NCBI GenBank assembly: GCA_037447655.1
Contig: JBBHKE010000097.1
Span: 1-53,938, forward strand
DNA: 53,938 nucleotides
Direction: 5' to 3'
DNA from: Zygnema cylindricum
Lineage: Eukaryota > Streptophyta > Zygnematophyceae > Zygnematales > Zygnemataceae
Numbering within the stretch: position 1 is the first letter of the stretch; the number at the start of each line of letters is the position of its first letter. The notes under the pieces are model-generated. The model saw nothing but the letters and a program-made list of their open reading frames with translations, searched no databases and was not told where the DNA came from. A program made the translations under genes and the position numbers. Positions 18,495 through 29,652 of the stretch are shown here, one piece after another.

Positions 18495-18572
18495 TTTATA
18501 TTTTCCCTTTCTTTATGTTTTTCTTTCCCTTATTTCTTTTCTAAACCATTTTCTTTCTCTCTCTCTCCTCTA

Positions 18573-18621
<49 letters not shown>

Positions 18622-21182
18622 CTTTTTCCTTTTTTTTTTTTTTTTTTTTTTCCTTTTTTTTTTTTTTTGGGCAGGCTGTTTCTCCTGTAAAAAGAAAAAA
18701 CCTTTCTCCTTTTAATATCGAAAATGACTCATCTTTTGAAAAACTTTCCTCTCTCCTTTCCGGTTCTTCTCGAGGAGGAAAATTAGAAAAAAAAAAAAAT
18801 ATTACGACTTTCGACGAACAAAAAAACAATAATTTTTCATCGCAAGATTTTTCTCAAAATATTTCTTCTTCCCAAAAGGTTTCCTCCTCCCAAAATATTT
18901 TCTCTAAAAACATTTCTCGATCTCGGGATAAACTTTCCGAAGAAGAAATCGTCTTTTTCCCGGCAAATAAATTGGTGGGAAGTTCTTCGCAAAATTTATT
19001 TTCATCTCAAAATAAAATTTCTTCGTCAAATTTTGGAGAAATTGGTTCGTCTTCTTCTGGAAATTCGAGGGAAAAAAGTTTTATAGCTGCTCCAGAAAAT
19101 ATTTTGGAATTTTTGAGAAAAAAAGCCGAAAACGGGGCAGTTCTCGCAACGGGAAAATTGGGATCGAGAGGGAGAGAGAGGGAGAGGGAGGGAGAGAGGG
19201 AGAGAGAGAGGGAGAGAGAGGGAGAGAGGGAGAGACAGGGAGAGAGGGAGACAGAGGGAGAGGAGCGAGAGGAAGAGGAGAGAGAGGGAGAGAGGGAGAG
19301 AGAGGGAGGTAGTGCGATAGAAAAAGGTTTTTCCCGAAAACTTTCTGAAACCGAGTTCTCAGGTGGACCGAGAAAATGTACCAAAAAAGAAGAATTCGGT
19401 GAAAAAAAATTGCAGTCGAAAGTAAATTCCGAGGCAAATTCTTTCTTTCAAAAAGCGAAAGTGGGAGAGAGAGAGGAGAGTGAGGAAAGGGAGAGAGGAG
19501 AGAGAAAAAAGGCTCGAGTCGAGGAGGAAGAGACAAATGTGGCTCGTGTGGGGAAAGGGGAAATTGGAGAGGGAGAGGAATGTAATCGGGTGGGGAAAGG
19601 AGAAAAAGGGGAGAAGGAGAGGAAATTGATGGGAAAGGAACCGAATGAGGGAGAGGGAGGGAGGAATGGAGGAGTAGTAGGTGGTGGAAGTCAAAAGAAA
19701 GAGAAAGAAACCTTGGCTCGCGCCTATGTTCAAGATGTAAGTTTTAACATCCGATGTCAAATGTTTAATGTCCAATGTCCAATGTTTAATTTCCATTGTC
19801 CGAGGTTTAATGTTTAATCCCCAATTTTAAATGTTCAATGTCCAATGTTCATCGTCCAATGGCTAATGTCTAATGTTCAATTTCAAAAGTTTAATGTTTA
19901 ATGTCTGTCCAATGTCTCATGTCCAATCTCCAATGTCTAATACTTAATGTCTAATGTCTTATTTGAAATGTCCAATGTCCAATTTCCAATTACTAATGTC
20001 TAGTGTCTAATGTTTAATATCTAATTTCCAATGTCCAATGTCTAATATAAAATATCCAATGTTAAATGTCGAATGCTCCGCGTCTAATGTTAAATATTCG
20101 TACAATGTCGAATGATCAATGTCCAATCTCCAATTTTTAATGCCCAATGTTCAATGTCTAATTTCTAATGTCTAATATCAATGTTTAATGTCCAATGTCG
20201 AATGTTAAATAGTGTCCAATGTCCAATGTTTAATTTCCAATGTCCAAGGTCTAATGTCTAATAATAATGTCTACCATCTAATGTCCAAATTCCAATAACC
20301 AATCTTTCGATTATCCATTATCCATTTTAATATTAATATATATATATATATATATATTAATGTCAACAATCTAATTTTCAATTTTTAAAAACTGAAAAGC
20401 TAAGAAAACGGTCGTAAAAAAGCACATTCATCGAGAAAAAAACACTGCAACGCAACGAGTGTTTTTGCAAATTTTGATTTACATAAGAAATTTTTTGCTT
20501 TATCTTAGAATTTTTGCTTTTCAGACTATTGTTTTTCAGGCGGTAGGTTTTTTTTTTTTTTTTGTCTTTTAGGTCAAGAACGAAATGCCGACATCAGATT
20601 TTAAAGAATTTGTCGAAGCGATGCACGATTACAAAAACGGAACGGTTTCCGTAAAAATCCTCCTTTCAAAAATCGCGGAAATATTTTGTAAACCGGATCA
20701 TTTCACACTATTGCAGAGGTGAGAGAGAGGGAGAGAGGGAGGGGACAGGGGAGGGAGGGAGTGAGCGGGGGAGGGAGGGAGGGAGAGGGAGGGAGGGAGG
20801 GAGGGAGAGGGAAATGTAAAGGGAGGGAGAGGGAAATGTAAAGGGAGGGAGAGGGAAATGTAAAGGGAGGGAGAGGGAAATGTAAAGGGAGGGAGAGGGA
20901 AAGGGAGGGAGAGGGAAAGGGAGGGAGAGGGGGAGGGAGAGGGGGAGAGATGGAGAGGGGGAGGAAGAGGCGGGGAGGGAGAGGGGGAGGGAGAGGGAGA
21001 GGGGGAGCAGGAGGGAGGGAGGGAGGGATATATATATATATATGTCGACAACTAATGGCATTAATGATGAAGTCCACTTTTTTGTTTTTGAGTGTGAAAA
21101 CAGATTTGGACTTTTCCTAAAAGACGAAGATAAAGGTTTATTATCGGCACTCTTGGAACGACATCGAGGGGTACCCATTTAA
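16746..21182 (+). CDS. RTEL1: RTEL1-like DNA helicase, C-terminal exons (5' part outside)
   Basis: Five exons join with consistent phases: 16746-16803, 17314-17415, 18675-19736, 20573-20718 and 21104-21182 (TAA), about 480 residues. QNQLSRWLRPYVQ + FSKFGEVIPTLTKFF matches the end of the XPD-type helicase core of RTEL1 ('aQLPsWvRphv..y.nFG.vi.dv.qFF'). A low-complexity Ser/Asn/Lys and Arg/Glu region follows. Then DFKEFVEAMHDYKNGTVSV and KILLSKIAEIF, LLQRFGLFLKDEDKGLLSAL form the harmonin-homology domain found after the helicase in RTEL1. RTEL1 is an iron-sulfur 5'-3' helicase that unwinds D-loops and telomeric T-loops in the nucleus. The helicase motifs and FeS cysteines are upstream and not in this window, possibly lost across the N gap. 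Identification is from memory of the family. Confidence 0.8.
17314..17415 (+). CDS. RTEL1: RTEL1-like gene, FG-motif exon
   Basis: Flanked by ttttgcag and AAG|gtataa. Thirty-four codons in phase 0: SFSKFGEVIPTLTKFFKD then QSKADIYRMKKMVKEK. Confidence 0.8.
17423..17632. repeat. (TC)n / (TCCC)n microsatellite in RTEL1-like intron
   Basis: About 65 bp of pure TC followed by CCTC, TCCC and TCC blocks, just after a splice donor. It creates long Ser/Leu/Pro or Arg/Glu ORFs on both strands that are not genes. Confidence 0.95.
17810..18674. repeat. Pyrimidine and poly-T expansions before the long RTEL1-like exon
   Basis: CT-rich tract (17810-18200), then poly-T blocks at about 18210-18262, 18405-18490 and 18573-18670. 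Between them an ~86-bp segment (AACCTTTATATTTTCCC...CCTCTATC) is present twice, at 18263-18350 and 18491-18577. Confidence 0.9.
18675..19736 (+). CDS. RTEL1: RTEL1-like gene, long linker exon with translated microsatellite
   Basis: Open for 354 codons from gcag|GCTGTTTCT to GAT|gtaagt, in phase at both ends. The first third is rich in Ser, Asn and Phe with short repeats (SSQN, FSQN). At 19157-19315 a GAGAGGGA repeat is read as Arg-Glu-Gly runs. The rest is Lys/Glu-rich. This is presumably a disordered linker between the helicase and the harmonin-like domain; no conserved motif was seen. Confidence 0.75.
19737..20340. repeat. TGTCCAATGTCTAA minisatellite in RTEL1-like intron
   Basis: About 600 bp of degenerate tandem units around AATGTCCAATGTC and TAATGT, starting a few bases after the donor at 19737 and ending at an (AT)n run near 20335-20358. 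Confidence 0.9.
20573..20718 (+). CDS. RTEL1: RTEL1-like gene, harmonin-like domain exon
   Basis: Starts after ttttag and ends CAGAG|gtgaga in phase 2. Encodes MPTSDFKEFVEAMHDYKNG and KILLSKIAEIFCKPDHFTLL, the helical harmonin-homology domain that mediates protein contacts in RTEL1. Confidence 0.85.
20719..21040. repeat. GGGAGA / 22-bp minisatellite in last RTEL1-like intron
   Basis: Purine-rich repeats. Four copies of a 22-bp unit ending GAAATGTAAA are centred at 20799-20890, then GGGAGAGG variants and a short (TA)n run at 21029-21042. Confidence 0.9.
21104..21182 (+). CDS. RTEL1: RTEL1-like gene, last exon
   Basis: Begins after aaaacag, completes the Arg codon, and encodes FGLFLKDEDKGLLSALLERH to a TAA at 21180-21182. 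Confidence 0.85.
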
Positions 21183-21462
21183 AAAATAAATAAATAACTA
21201 AAAGAAAAGAGAAAAAAAAAGCAAAAAATAAATAAAAAATTAATAAAAAAATCCAAGTTTTAAAGATTACGTCTTTTTCAGCTTATAAGATTTTTTTTTT
21301 CCCATTTTTTTTAGGTTTGTTTCGGCATTTTCTTTTTTGGGGGTTATTATTTTTCAGTTTTTCTTTGAGAAATTTTTTAGGAGATTTTTTGGGAGGGTTT
21401 TTATTTTTGCTGGGAATTTTGTTTTTATATATTTTGTGGTTCCTCAGTTCAGCCAGTTTTGC

Positions 21463-21510
<48 letters not shown>

Positions 21511-21843
21511 GAATTTTTTTTTTCTTTTTTTTTTTGGTGGGTATAATATCATAGATTTATGTCAGTAGAGAAAGAATTAGTAAGATGTTTATCATTAACA
21601 AAAGTTAGTGGATTGGGGTTTGAGAAATTAATGACTAAAAAAATGTTGTCTAATTAAATAAGAAGAATTTTTTTAAATAATTTGGTTTATGTTCTTTTTT
21701 TTTATTGTTTTTTTTTCGTTTTATTTTTATTTTTTGTTATGGCTATTTTCTTGGTGGGAAAAATATTTTTGCTTGTGGATAAGCACATATCCTTTTAGTT
21801 AAACACACACACACTCACGCACGCACGGACACACGCACGCACA
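21183..21843. other. 3' flank of the RTEL1-like gene
   Basis: No gene seen. Contains a ~65-bp poly-T (about 21460-21530), a block at about 21550-21800 that has a diverged copy at 50330-50590, and a CACA/CACG microsatellite (21804-21843) that borders the B elements. Confidence 0.6.
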
Positions 21844-22902
21844 CGTAGAAATTGATGGTTCTTTTATTATTTTCTAGGTCTAAATTGGAATATAGAAAGA
21901 GTCCGAGGCAGTCTGCCTCTAACTTCTCTCTCCAACTCCCACACTAGTTGCAGTCACTGAAAGTTGGAGAGGAAGCTAGAGCTATGGCTACCTAGGCTAT
22001 CCAAAGGTTTACGGGAAATATAATAATTGATTTACGGATAGGTAGATTTATTTACTAAAAAGAGTATGTCGGAACCATGATTTGAACTTGGTACTTACCA
22101 ATCGTCAGAGCACCGGAAGCCAGTAGCCTTAACCGTTAAGTATATGCAAAAATTTATATACTAATAGGTTTGATATATATTTAAATGTTGCCACGTAAGA
22201 AAATTCATTTAACGGCATAACTTTACAGATACATAGATCCAGATATGTAAAAGTACGGATTTCGGTATGGATAAGAAACGAGTACCGCGCATTTTGTTTC
22301 TTTTATAAAACAAATATCGCACAAGCATTAATGACAGCTACGATTGAAATCTATATTCAATCAATCAGCCGAAAAAAAAGCCGAGATCGCGGAAGAGATT
22401 CTCGGCGTTTTGTGAACATCGCCACTTCAAATGACACATGGCACGATTACGTTGGATTGCGACATCTCCGCGGATTTCGGGACCGAATCCGGATATAACA
22501 TGTGTCGACATTTAGGCCATGTCGTACAATATTCATACATAAAGTACACCGGCAGCTGTACTTTTGTGTACGTCTAATATGATTGGTGTCGTACACCATT
22601 AAATAGAGTTTTAGAGAGAGATATGACTTAAAAAAATTGGTAGATAAGACCCTCTCTCCCAAAGAGCTTCTGTACAAAAGGTCAATTTTGCCCCTCTATA
22701 ACTTACTGCTCAGGGGAGCAAATTTAGAGATTCTTTTTGCTATCGACTCAAGGGAGTCCTGCCTTCACAAGGGTGAAGGTGGTCAGAGTTTTTGTTTGCC
22801 AGGGTGGGGATATTCGTGCTGAAATACAAAGGGGTGAGGATTATCCTAGAGGTTTCATGTGAGCTGCTTACTCTAAGGTTATATAGAGGTCTCACAGTTG
22901 CA
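21844..22902 (+). repeat. Family B LTR 1
   Basis: Starts CGTAGAAATTGATGG (TG changed to CG compared with the other LTRs) and ends GTTGCA. Contains the palindrome GAGGCAGTCTGCCTC at 21905-21919 and an antisense tRNA-like block at 22067-22140. Confidence 0.8.
22067..22140 (-). other. tRNA-like module antisense to family B LTR 1
   Basis: The minus strand reads ACGGTTAAGGCTACTGGC (D-arm-like, with box A similarity) and later a box-B-like GTTCAAATC. The corresponding T arm in LTR 2 is better preserved. Decayed, not a tRNA gene. Confidence 0.5.
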
Positions 22903-22917
22903 GGTTATGGGCTTACC
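22903..22917 (+). promoter_or_regulatory. Primer-binding site, anticodon-arm type (B1)
   Basis: GGTTATGGGCTTACC directly after the LTR; two mismatches from the family consensus GGTTATGGGCCCACC seen in C. Confidence 0.6.
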
Positions 22918-24210
22918 ATCTAGGGTGCCCATATTCAATGGAGATGGCTTCATATACTGGGAAAGTATGATGACATGAGCTCTATATGAGAAACACTTTT
23001 GGGGAATAGTGAGTGGACGGGTGAGGCATCCTTCCAGTCTTGGGATACCTCCAAGGTTTACAAAGGCAGATTTACTAGAGATGTAGATCCATCCTCAACG
23101 AAGGAAACAAAGGAAGGAGAGTTGGTGGACAAAGGAAAGGAGAAGGAGACGACCACACGAATAGCAACTGGTTCGGCATTCATGTCACCTGTTTTGAGGA
23201 ACGAGGAGAATGATATTGATACTTGGGACTTCAACAATATGTCGGTAAAGCACTTCATCCTCCGCCATCTTACTCAAGGACTTGCATGTCCTCATTTGCA
23301 AGGAGGAACGGCATCCAATCTTTAGATGGCTCTCATAGAGATCTACTGAAGTGGTACGATTAAGCAACAACAGTTGGCTGATCAGAAAGTTAAGGAGTAT
23401 GTATACAAAGGGGGGAAGATGTTGGATTTTTGCAATGAGCTTGCTACACTTTTCATCGAGCTAGAGAGTGCAAGAAAAGATTTAAGTGAAAAAAAAAGGT
23501 TAATTGTCTACTGATGAAGTTACTCGATGAGTTCGAGAACATAGTCAACCGTGTGCAGGACTTGCTGGACTCAAGGTGGATATGGAACTCAGTGGTAGGA
23601 ATGATTCTCGTTCGGAAGAATACAATTGAGATCCGAAGGGGAGGAAAGAGTGGGCAAGCCTTGGCAGCTAGGACCGACTGGAGTAACAAGGATTCCCGAA
23701 GACCGGTCGCAAATTACGGAGGGGGGGAGCAGAAAAATCAAACTGACGAGTTCGGACCAAAGGCTCCCAAGGGTTTATGTCTATCTTGTAAGAATCCAGG
23801 GCACTATATGGCGGAGTGCACTAAGCTAACCGAGCTTCGGTTAAAGGAGGGGCAGACTGGTGGAACCCCGACAGGAAAGAAAAAGGCACTTGTAACACTA
23901 GTACATGAGGTGGAATCTGAAGACGAAGACAATGAGCTCTTATTGGATGAGGAGTTGGAAGCGACAAACGAGGTAGAAATTCCACGAAAGCATGAATGTG
24001 CTTTCGGTGGATTGAAAGGTGAAGCAGGCTAGATTGTAGATTCAGGTGCCTCCATGCACATGTGTAAGGATAAACACTTATTCTCTAAGATAAGAAACAT
24101 TCCCATCGTAGAGATAGTGTACAGGGATGGGAGGATAGTCACTACTACTCTTGTAGGATCGGTAGATCTGAAAGTGTTGGTATAAAGAAAGACATCCCTT
24201 GTTACATTCT
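22907..24210 (+). pseudogene. Copia B1 Gag and protease, broken
   Basis: Begins MGLPSRVPIFNGDGFIYWES and meets a TGA after 23 codons; later pieces lie in other frames. Recognisable parts are WDFNNMSVKHFILRHLTQGL, a CCHC knuckle (CLSCKNPGHYMAEC at about 23780-23820), an acidic stretch (VESEDEDNELLLDEELEA), and the protease core IVDSGASMHM preceded by a TAG where Trp stands in the second copy. Confidence 0.75.
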
Positions 24211-24339
24211 TTGATATTTTGTTTATTCGGGAGGTGAGGAGGAAGTTTATTTCATTGCTGAAAAAGGTAGCCAATGGATGTTTAGGCTGATTTAAAACAA
24301 TGAAAAGAATAAAATTTATTATGCTGGTGTTCATGATAT

Positions 24340-25190
24340 AATGATGTGGCATAAGAGTCTTGGGCATGTGAATCTAGATAAGCTAAGAGAGATGAAAAAG
24401 ATGGGAGTGGTGGAAGGAATTTAGTTCATTGAGAGTGAGAATCTAAGTGATTGTAGTGGATGTGTTCAAGGTAAAGCACACAGATTGCCTTTTCCCAAAA
24501 CATCCACCTATAGGGGAGAAAAAATTCTAGATTTAGTACACACAGATATTTGGGGACCGGCCAAAGTGCCCTCACCGGTGGGGGAAGAGATTTATGATGA
24601 CTATCACTGATGATTTGTCCTGGAATTCCATGGTGTAATTTTTGAAAAACAAGTTAGAAGCTCATGATTGTTTTAGACAATATAAAGCATGGAGCGAAAA
24701 ACTCCATGAAACTCTAATCAAAAGAGTAAGGAGTGACAATGGTGGAGAGTATACTTTTAACCAATTTGAGGATTTTCTGAGGGAAGATGGAGTTCAACAC
24801 CAAAAGACAGTTTCATAAAACTCGGAACATAATGGGGTAGCTAAACGATTAAGTATGACACTAAGTGATAGTGCTAGAAGTATGTTGTCGGATAAGAAGA
24901 TAGGAAAAAGGTTTTAGGCAGAAACAATAAATTGCGCTAATTACCTCAAAAACAGAGTTCTTACCTCAGCTATAAAAGATCAAACACCTTATGAGAGATG
25001 GACATGCCGAAAACCAGACGTATCTCACTTAAAGGTTTTCGGCAGTCAAGCATTCAGTCTAGATACAGATCGGTCTAATTGGAATCTAGATTCTAAAGGA
25101 ATACCGGGATACTTATTAGGATATGATGAGGATGTTAAAAGATATAGAGTTTATGATCTAAAAAGGGAAGATATAATCTTAGTAAAGCAT
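24340..25190 (+). pseudogene. Copia B1 gag_pre-integrase and integrase, broken
   Basis: MMWHKSLGHVNLDKLREM (HH site), CSGCVQGKAH (CC site), LVHTDIWGPAKVPS, RSDNGGEYTFNQF and NSEHNGVAKR are present, but TAA, TAG and TGA codons interrupt the frame (for example RF*AETI and TVS*NSEHNG). Confidence 0.75.
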
Positions 25191-25199
25191 CTAGTAGTT

Positions 25200-26396
25200 A
25201 TGGATGAAGGAAAGTCTGTGGATCCCTTCAAATATACAAAGTCAGTAAAAATCAGATTCGAGTTAGAAAATTCCGATGACTTTGAGCTTCCTAACTATCT
25301 AGGTTTTAGAGAAGATGACATTCTTGCAGGTACAAATCAGACTGAAAAGGACTCGGCTGCGGAAACTCCAGTGACAACTCTACCCGAAGCGGAAGACGTG
25401 GTGGAAATTGATTCGGAATAAAGGGACAGGGGAGAAGCCGAGATTGTTCGAAAGAACCCACGAGAACCATCTATTCTGGCCACAGATTTTGAGGGGGGAA
25501 AGAGAAGTAGCAAAAGATTGCAAGAAAAACATGTTAATAACAAGGTAACAAAACTATCTCATCAAGATGAACCTCAAACTTATGGAGAGGCGATGACTTG
25601 TCCAGAAAGGAACCGGTGGAAGACAGCCATCAATGAGAAGATGGCCTCAATTACGGCAGCCGATACTTGGGAGCTGGTGGACTGTCCACCTAACCGAAAA
25701 CCAATCGGTTGTAAGTGGGTTTTCAAATTAAAACTGAACCCGGATAACACCATTCAGCGTTACAAAGCCCGATTAGTGGCAAAAGGATTTACACAGAAAG
25801 AAGGAATCGACTACGAGGAAACCTTTGCCCCGGTCGTCAAATTTCCCTTCGTCCGCATACTTCTCAGTGTAGCAGCAGCGAAAGACATGGAGGTGCACCA
25901 GATGGACATCAAGACAGCCTTTTTGCATGGAGAATTGGAAGAGGAGATCTTCATGTGACAACCCGAAGGATTTGTGGAGGAATGAGAGGAGAGTAAGGTA
26001 TGCCGGCTGATTAAATCCCTTAACGGTTTGAAACAGGCGCCTCGACAGTGGAATAAGAAACTTGATGAGTTTCTTACCGGTTTGGGATATATCCGGATCA
26101 GCTCAGATCACTCAGTCTATTTTTTTGAAGATGAGGAAGGTATTGTATTTATTGGAATTTATGTTGATGATTTGTTTGTTTTAAGTAAATCAATAGAAAA
26201 AATTAATAAACTGAAAACCGATCTTAAGGAGAGATTTGAAATGAACGATATGGGGGAAGCAAAATATAATTTGGGAATTCAAGTAGAAAGAGACCGAGAA
26301 AGAAAGATTATAAGATTGACTCAAAAGGAAGCAATAGGGAACATGCTTGAAAAATTTCAGATGGATAAAGCTTTTAGTTGTACAACTCCATGAAGT
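25200..26396 (+). pseudogene. Copia B1 reverse transcriptase, broken
   Basis: Includes GCKWVFKLKLNPDNTIQRYK, YEETFAPVVKFPFVRILL, DIKTAFLHGELEEEIFM, then two TGA stops (25956 and 25984 region), SLNGLKQAPRQWNKKLDEF and the active-site IYVDDLFVLSK. A Pro/Glu-poor acidic spacer (25200-25500) precedes it. Identical to the second copy. Confidence 0.85.
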
Positions 26397-26476
26397 TGAA
26401 GAAAGGAAGTGAGGGGAGTGAGGAAGAAATAGTCATAGTCTTAGACGAGGAATTATCTCATTAAGAACAAAAGTTC

Positions 26477-27154
26477 ATGCAAACTATTCCTTACAGGCAA
26501 GTAGTGGGAAGTCTAATCTATTTTATGAATTGTTTCCGGCCGGATTTAGCTGCAGCTGTAGGAGTGTTGAGTAGAAGTCTAATTGCTCCCACTAAGAAGG
26601 ATCGGGAGGCAGCTAAGAGAGTCTTTAGATATTTTATAAGAACTAGGGATATATGGTTGCAATTGGGTGGGGAGAATATTGACAACACTACTTGGAGTGA
26701 TGGCAGTTATGGTGATGCTCCGATGAGGAGATGTACTTCTGGATATGTATTATATGTCGGTGATGGTGCTTGCTGTTGGAATAGCAAACAACAAAAGGTT
26801 ATTGCTCTTTCCACCATGGAGGCTGAGTACACGGCCTCTTGCTCTGTTGTAAAAGAATTGATGTTGGTCAAGTCTTTGCTTGGTGAGCTTGGTCACCTTA
26901 AGAATGGCGTGCATAATTTTTTTTGTGATAATCAGGCAGCACTCGCTATTTCTGTTAATCCTAAACAATATTTTAAAGCTAAACACATGGACATTAGACT
27001 CAGCTTTGTTAGAGAGAAAGTAGAAAATAAAATAATCAGTTTAGAGTACCCACCAGAGAGTGAGAAGGTAGCAGATATGATGACCAAACTTGTGCCTTCC
27101 CCTAAACTAATTTTTTGCAAGGAGAAGTGTGGTCTAAAATTAGAGATTGACTAG
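26477..27154 (+). pseudogene. Copia B1 C-terminal reverse transcriptase and RNase H
   Basis: Open for 225 codons: YRQVVGSLIYFMNCFRPDLA, CTSGYVLYVGDGACCWNSKQ, ALSTMEAEYTASCSVVKEL, FFCDNQAALAIS, KAKHMDIRLSFVREKVEN and VADMMTKLVPS. Contains the STMEAEY and DNQAA active-site region. The best preserved segment of the element. Confidence 0.8.
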
Positions 27155-27168
27155 AAAATAGAGAGGAG

Positions 27169-28232
27169 TGTAGAAATCGATGGTTCTTTTATTATTTTCT
27201 AGGTCTACATTGGAATATAGAAAGAGTCCGAGGCAGTCTGCCTCTCACTTCTCTCTCCAACTCCCACACTTGTGCAGTCACTTAGAAGTTGGAGAGGAAG
27301 CTAGAGCCATGGCTACCTAGGCTATCCAAAGGTTTACGGGGAATAAATTAGAGTATTTACGGATAGGTAGGTTTATTTACTAGAAGGAGTATGTCCGAAC
27401 CAGGATTTGATCCTGGTACCTGCCGATCGTCAAAACGCTGGTAGCTGATAGCCTTAAACGTTAAGTATAGGCAGAAAGTTATATACTAGTAGGTTTCATA
27501 TTTATTTAAATGTTGCCACGTAGGAAAATTCATTTAACGACATAACTTTACAGATACATAGATCCAGTTATGTAAAAGTACGGATTTCAGTATGGATAAG
27601 AAACGAGTACCGCGCATTTTGTATCTTTTACGAAACAAATACCGCACAAGCATTTATGACGGCTACGATTGAAATATGCATTCAATCAATCAGCCGAAAA
27701 GAAAGCCAAGATCGCGGAAGAGATTCTCGGCGTTTTGTGGTCATCGCCACTTCAAATGACACATGGCACGATTACGTTGGATTGCGGCATCTCCGGGGAT
27801 TACGGGACCGAATCCGGATATGACATTTGTCGACATTTAGGCCATCTCATACAATATTCGAACATAAAGTACACCGGCAGCTGTAATTTTGTGTACAGCA
27901 TTGTAATATGATTGGTGTCGTTCACCAATAGAAAAAGTTTTAGAGAGAGATAGGACTTAGAAAAATTGGTAGATAGGACCCTCTCTTCCAGAGAGCTTCT
28001 TTACAAAAGGTCAACTTTGACCCTCCATAACTTACTGCTCAGGGGAGCAAATTCAAAGATTCTTTTAGCAATCGACTAAGGGGAGTCTTGCCTTCACAGG
28101 GGTGAAGGTGGTCCGAGTTTTTGTTTGCCAAGATGGCGGTTATTTGTGTTGAAAGACAAAGGGGTCACGATTATCCTAGAGGTTTCGTGTGAGTTGCTTA
28201 CTCTGAGATCATATGGAGGTCTCAAAGGTGCA
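27169..28232 (+). repeat. Family B LTR 2 (shared, middle)
   Basis: TGTAGAAATCGATGG...GGTGCA, 1,064 bp, directly after a purine tract (AGAGAGGAG) that serves as polypurine tract for B1. Contains the palindrome at 27230-27244. Confidence 0.85.
27393..27465 (-). other. tRNA-like module antisense to family B LTR 2
   Basis: The minus strand gives TTAAGGCTATCAGC then CCAGGATCAAATCCTGG, a perfect 5-bp T stem with a 7-nt loop and a box B with one mismatch, followed by TTCGGACA at the acceptor position. Confidence 0.6.
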
Positions 28233-28247
28233 TGTTATGGGCCCACC
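28233..28247 (+). promoter_or_regulatory. Primer-binding site, anticodon-arm type (B2)
   Basis: TGTTATGGGCCCACC directly after LTR 2, one mismatch from the C site. Confidence 0.65.
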
Positions 28248-29652
28248 ATCTAGGGTGCCCATATTTAATGGAGATGGCTTCATATACTGGGAAAGTATGA
28301 TAACATGAGCTCTATATGAGAAACGCTTTTGGGGAATAGTGAGTGGACGGGTGAGGCGTCCTTCCAGTCTTGGGATACCTCCAGGGTTTACGAAGGTAGA
28401 TTCACTAGAGATGTAGATCCATCTTCAACGAAGGAAACAAAGGAAGGAGAGTTGGTGGACAAAGGAAAGGAGAAGGAGACGACCACACGAATAGCAACTG
28501 GTTCGGCATTCATGTCACCTTTTTTGAGGAACGAGGAGAATGATATTGATACTTGGGACTTTAACAATATGGCAGCAAAGCACTTCATCCTCCGCCATCT
28601 TACTCAAGGACTTGCATGTCCTCATTTGCAGGTAGAAAGGGCATCCGATCTTTAGATGGCTCTCATAGAGATGTACTAAAGTGGTATGATTAAGCAACAA
28701 CAGTTGGCTGATCAGAAAGTTAAGGAGTATGTATACAAAGGGGGGAAGATGTTGGATTTTTGCAATGAACTTGCTACACTTTCATAGAGCTAGAGAGTGC
28801 TGGAAAAGATTTAAGTGAAAAAGAAAAGTTTAATTGTCTACTGATGAAGTTACTCGATGAGTTTTAGAACATAGTCAACCGTTTGCAGGACTTCCCGGAC
28901 TCAAGGTGGATATGGAACTCAGTGGTAGGAATGATTCTCTTTCGAGAGAATACAATTGAGATCCGAAGGGGAGGAAAGAGTGGGCAAGCCTTGGCAGCTG
29001 GGACCGACTGGAGGAACAAGGATTCCGGAAGACTGACCGCAAGTTACGGAGGGGGGGAGCAAAAAAATCAAACCGACGAGTTCAAACCAAAGGCTCCCAA
29101 AGGTTTATGCTATTTTGTAAGAAACCAGGGCAATATATGGCAGAGTGCACTAAGGTAACCAAGCATCGGTTAAAGGAGGGGCAGACCGGTGGAACCACGA
29201 CAAGAAAGAAAAAGGCCCTTGTAACACTGGTACATGAGGAGGAATCCGAAGAAGAAGACAATGAGCTCTTATTGGATGAGGAGTTGGAAGCGACAAACGA
29301 GGTAGAAATTCCACAAAAGCAGGAATGTGCTTTCGGTGGATTGAAAGGTGAAGCAGGCTGGATTGTAGATTCAGGTGCCTCCATGCACATGTGTAAGGAT
29401 AAACACCTGTTCACTAAGATAAGAAAAAATCCTATCGTAGAGATAGAGTACGGGGATGGGGGAGTCTTTACAGCTAATTTTGAGGAGGAAGTTTATTTCA
29501 CCGCTGAAAAAGGTAGCCAATGGATGTTTAGGCTGATTTTAAACAATGAAAAGAAAAAACTTTATTGTGCTGGTGTTCATGATATAATGATGTGGCATAA
29601 GAAGCTTGGGCATGTGAATCTAGATAAGCTAAGAGAGATGAAAAAGATGTGA
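28237..29652 (+). pseudogene. Copia B2 Gag and protease, broken
   Basis: MGPPSRVPIFNGDGF with early stops, WDFNNMAAKHFILRHLTQGL, a CCHC knuckle whose first Cys is out of frame with the rest (FCKKPGQYMAEC, His changed to Gln), an acidic stretch, and GWIVDSGASMHMC with the protease catalytic DSGA intact. About 90-95% like B1. Confidence 0.75.

Noticed and set aside
24340-26000. Stop-codon reassignment in family B
   Set aside because: Host genes and family A use TAA/TGG normally, and stops in B coincide with frameshifts and are explained by decay.
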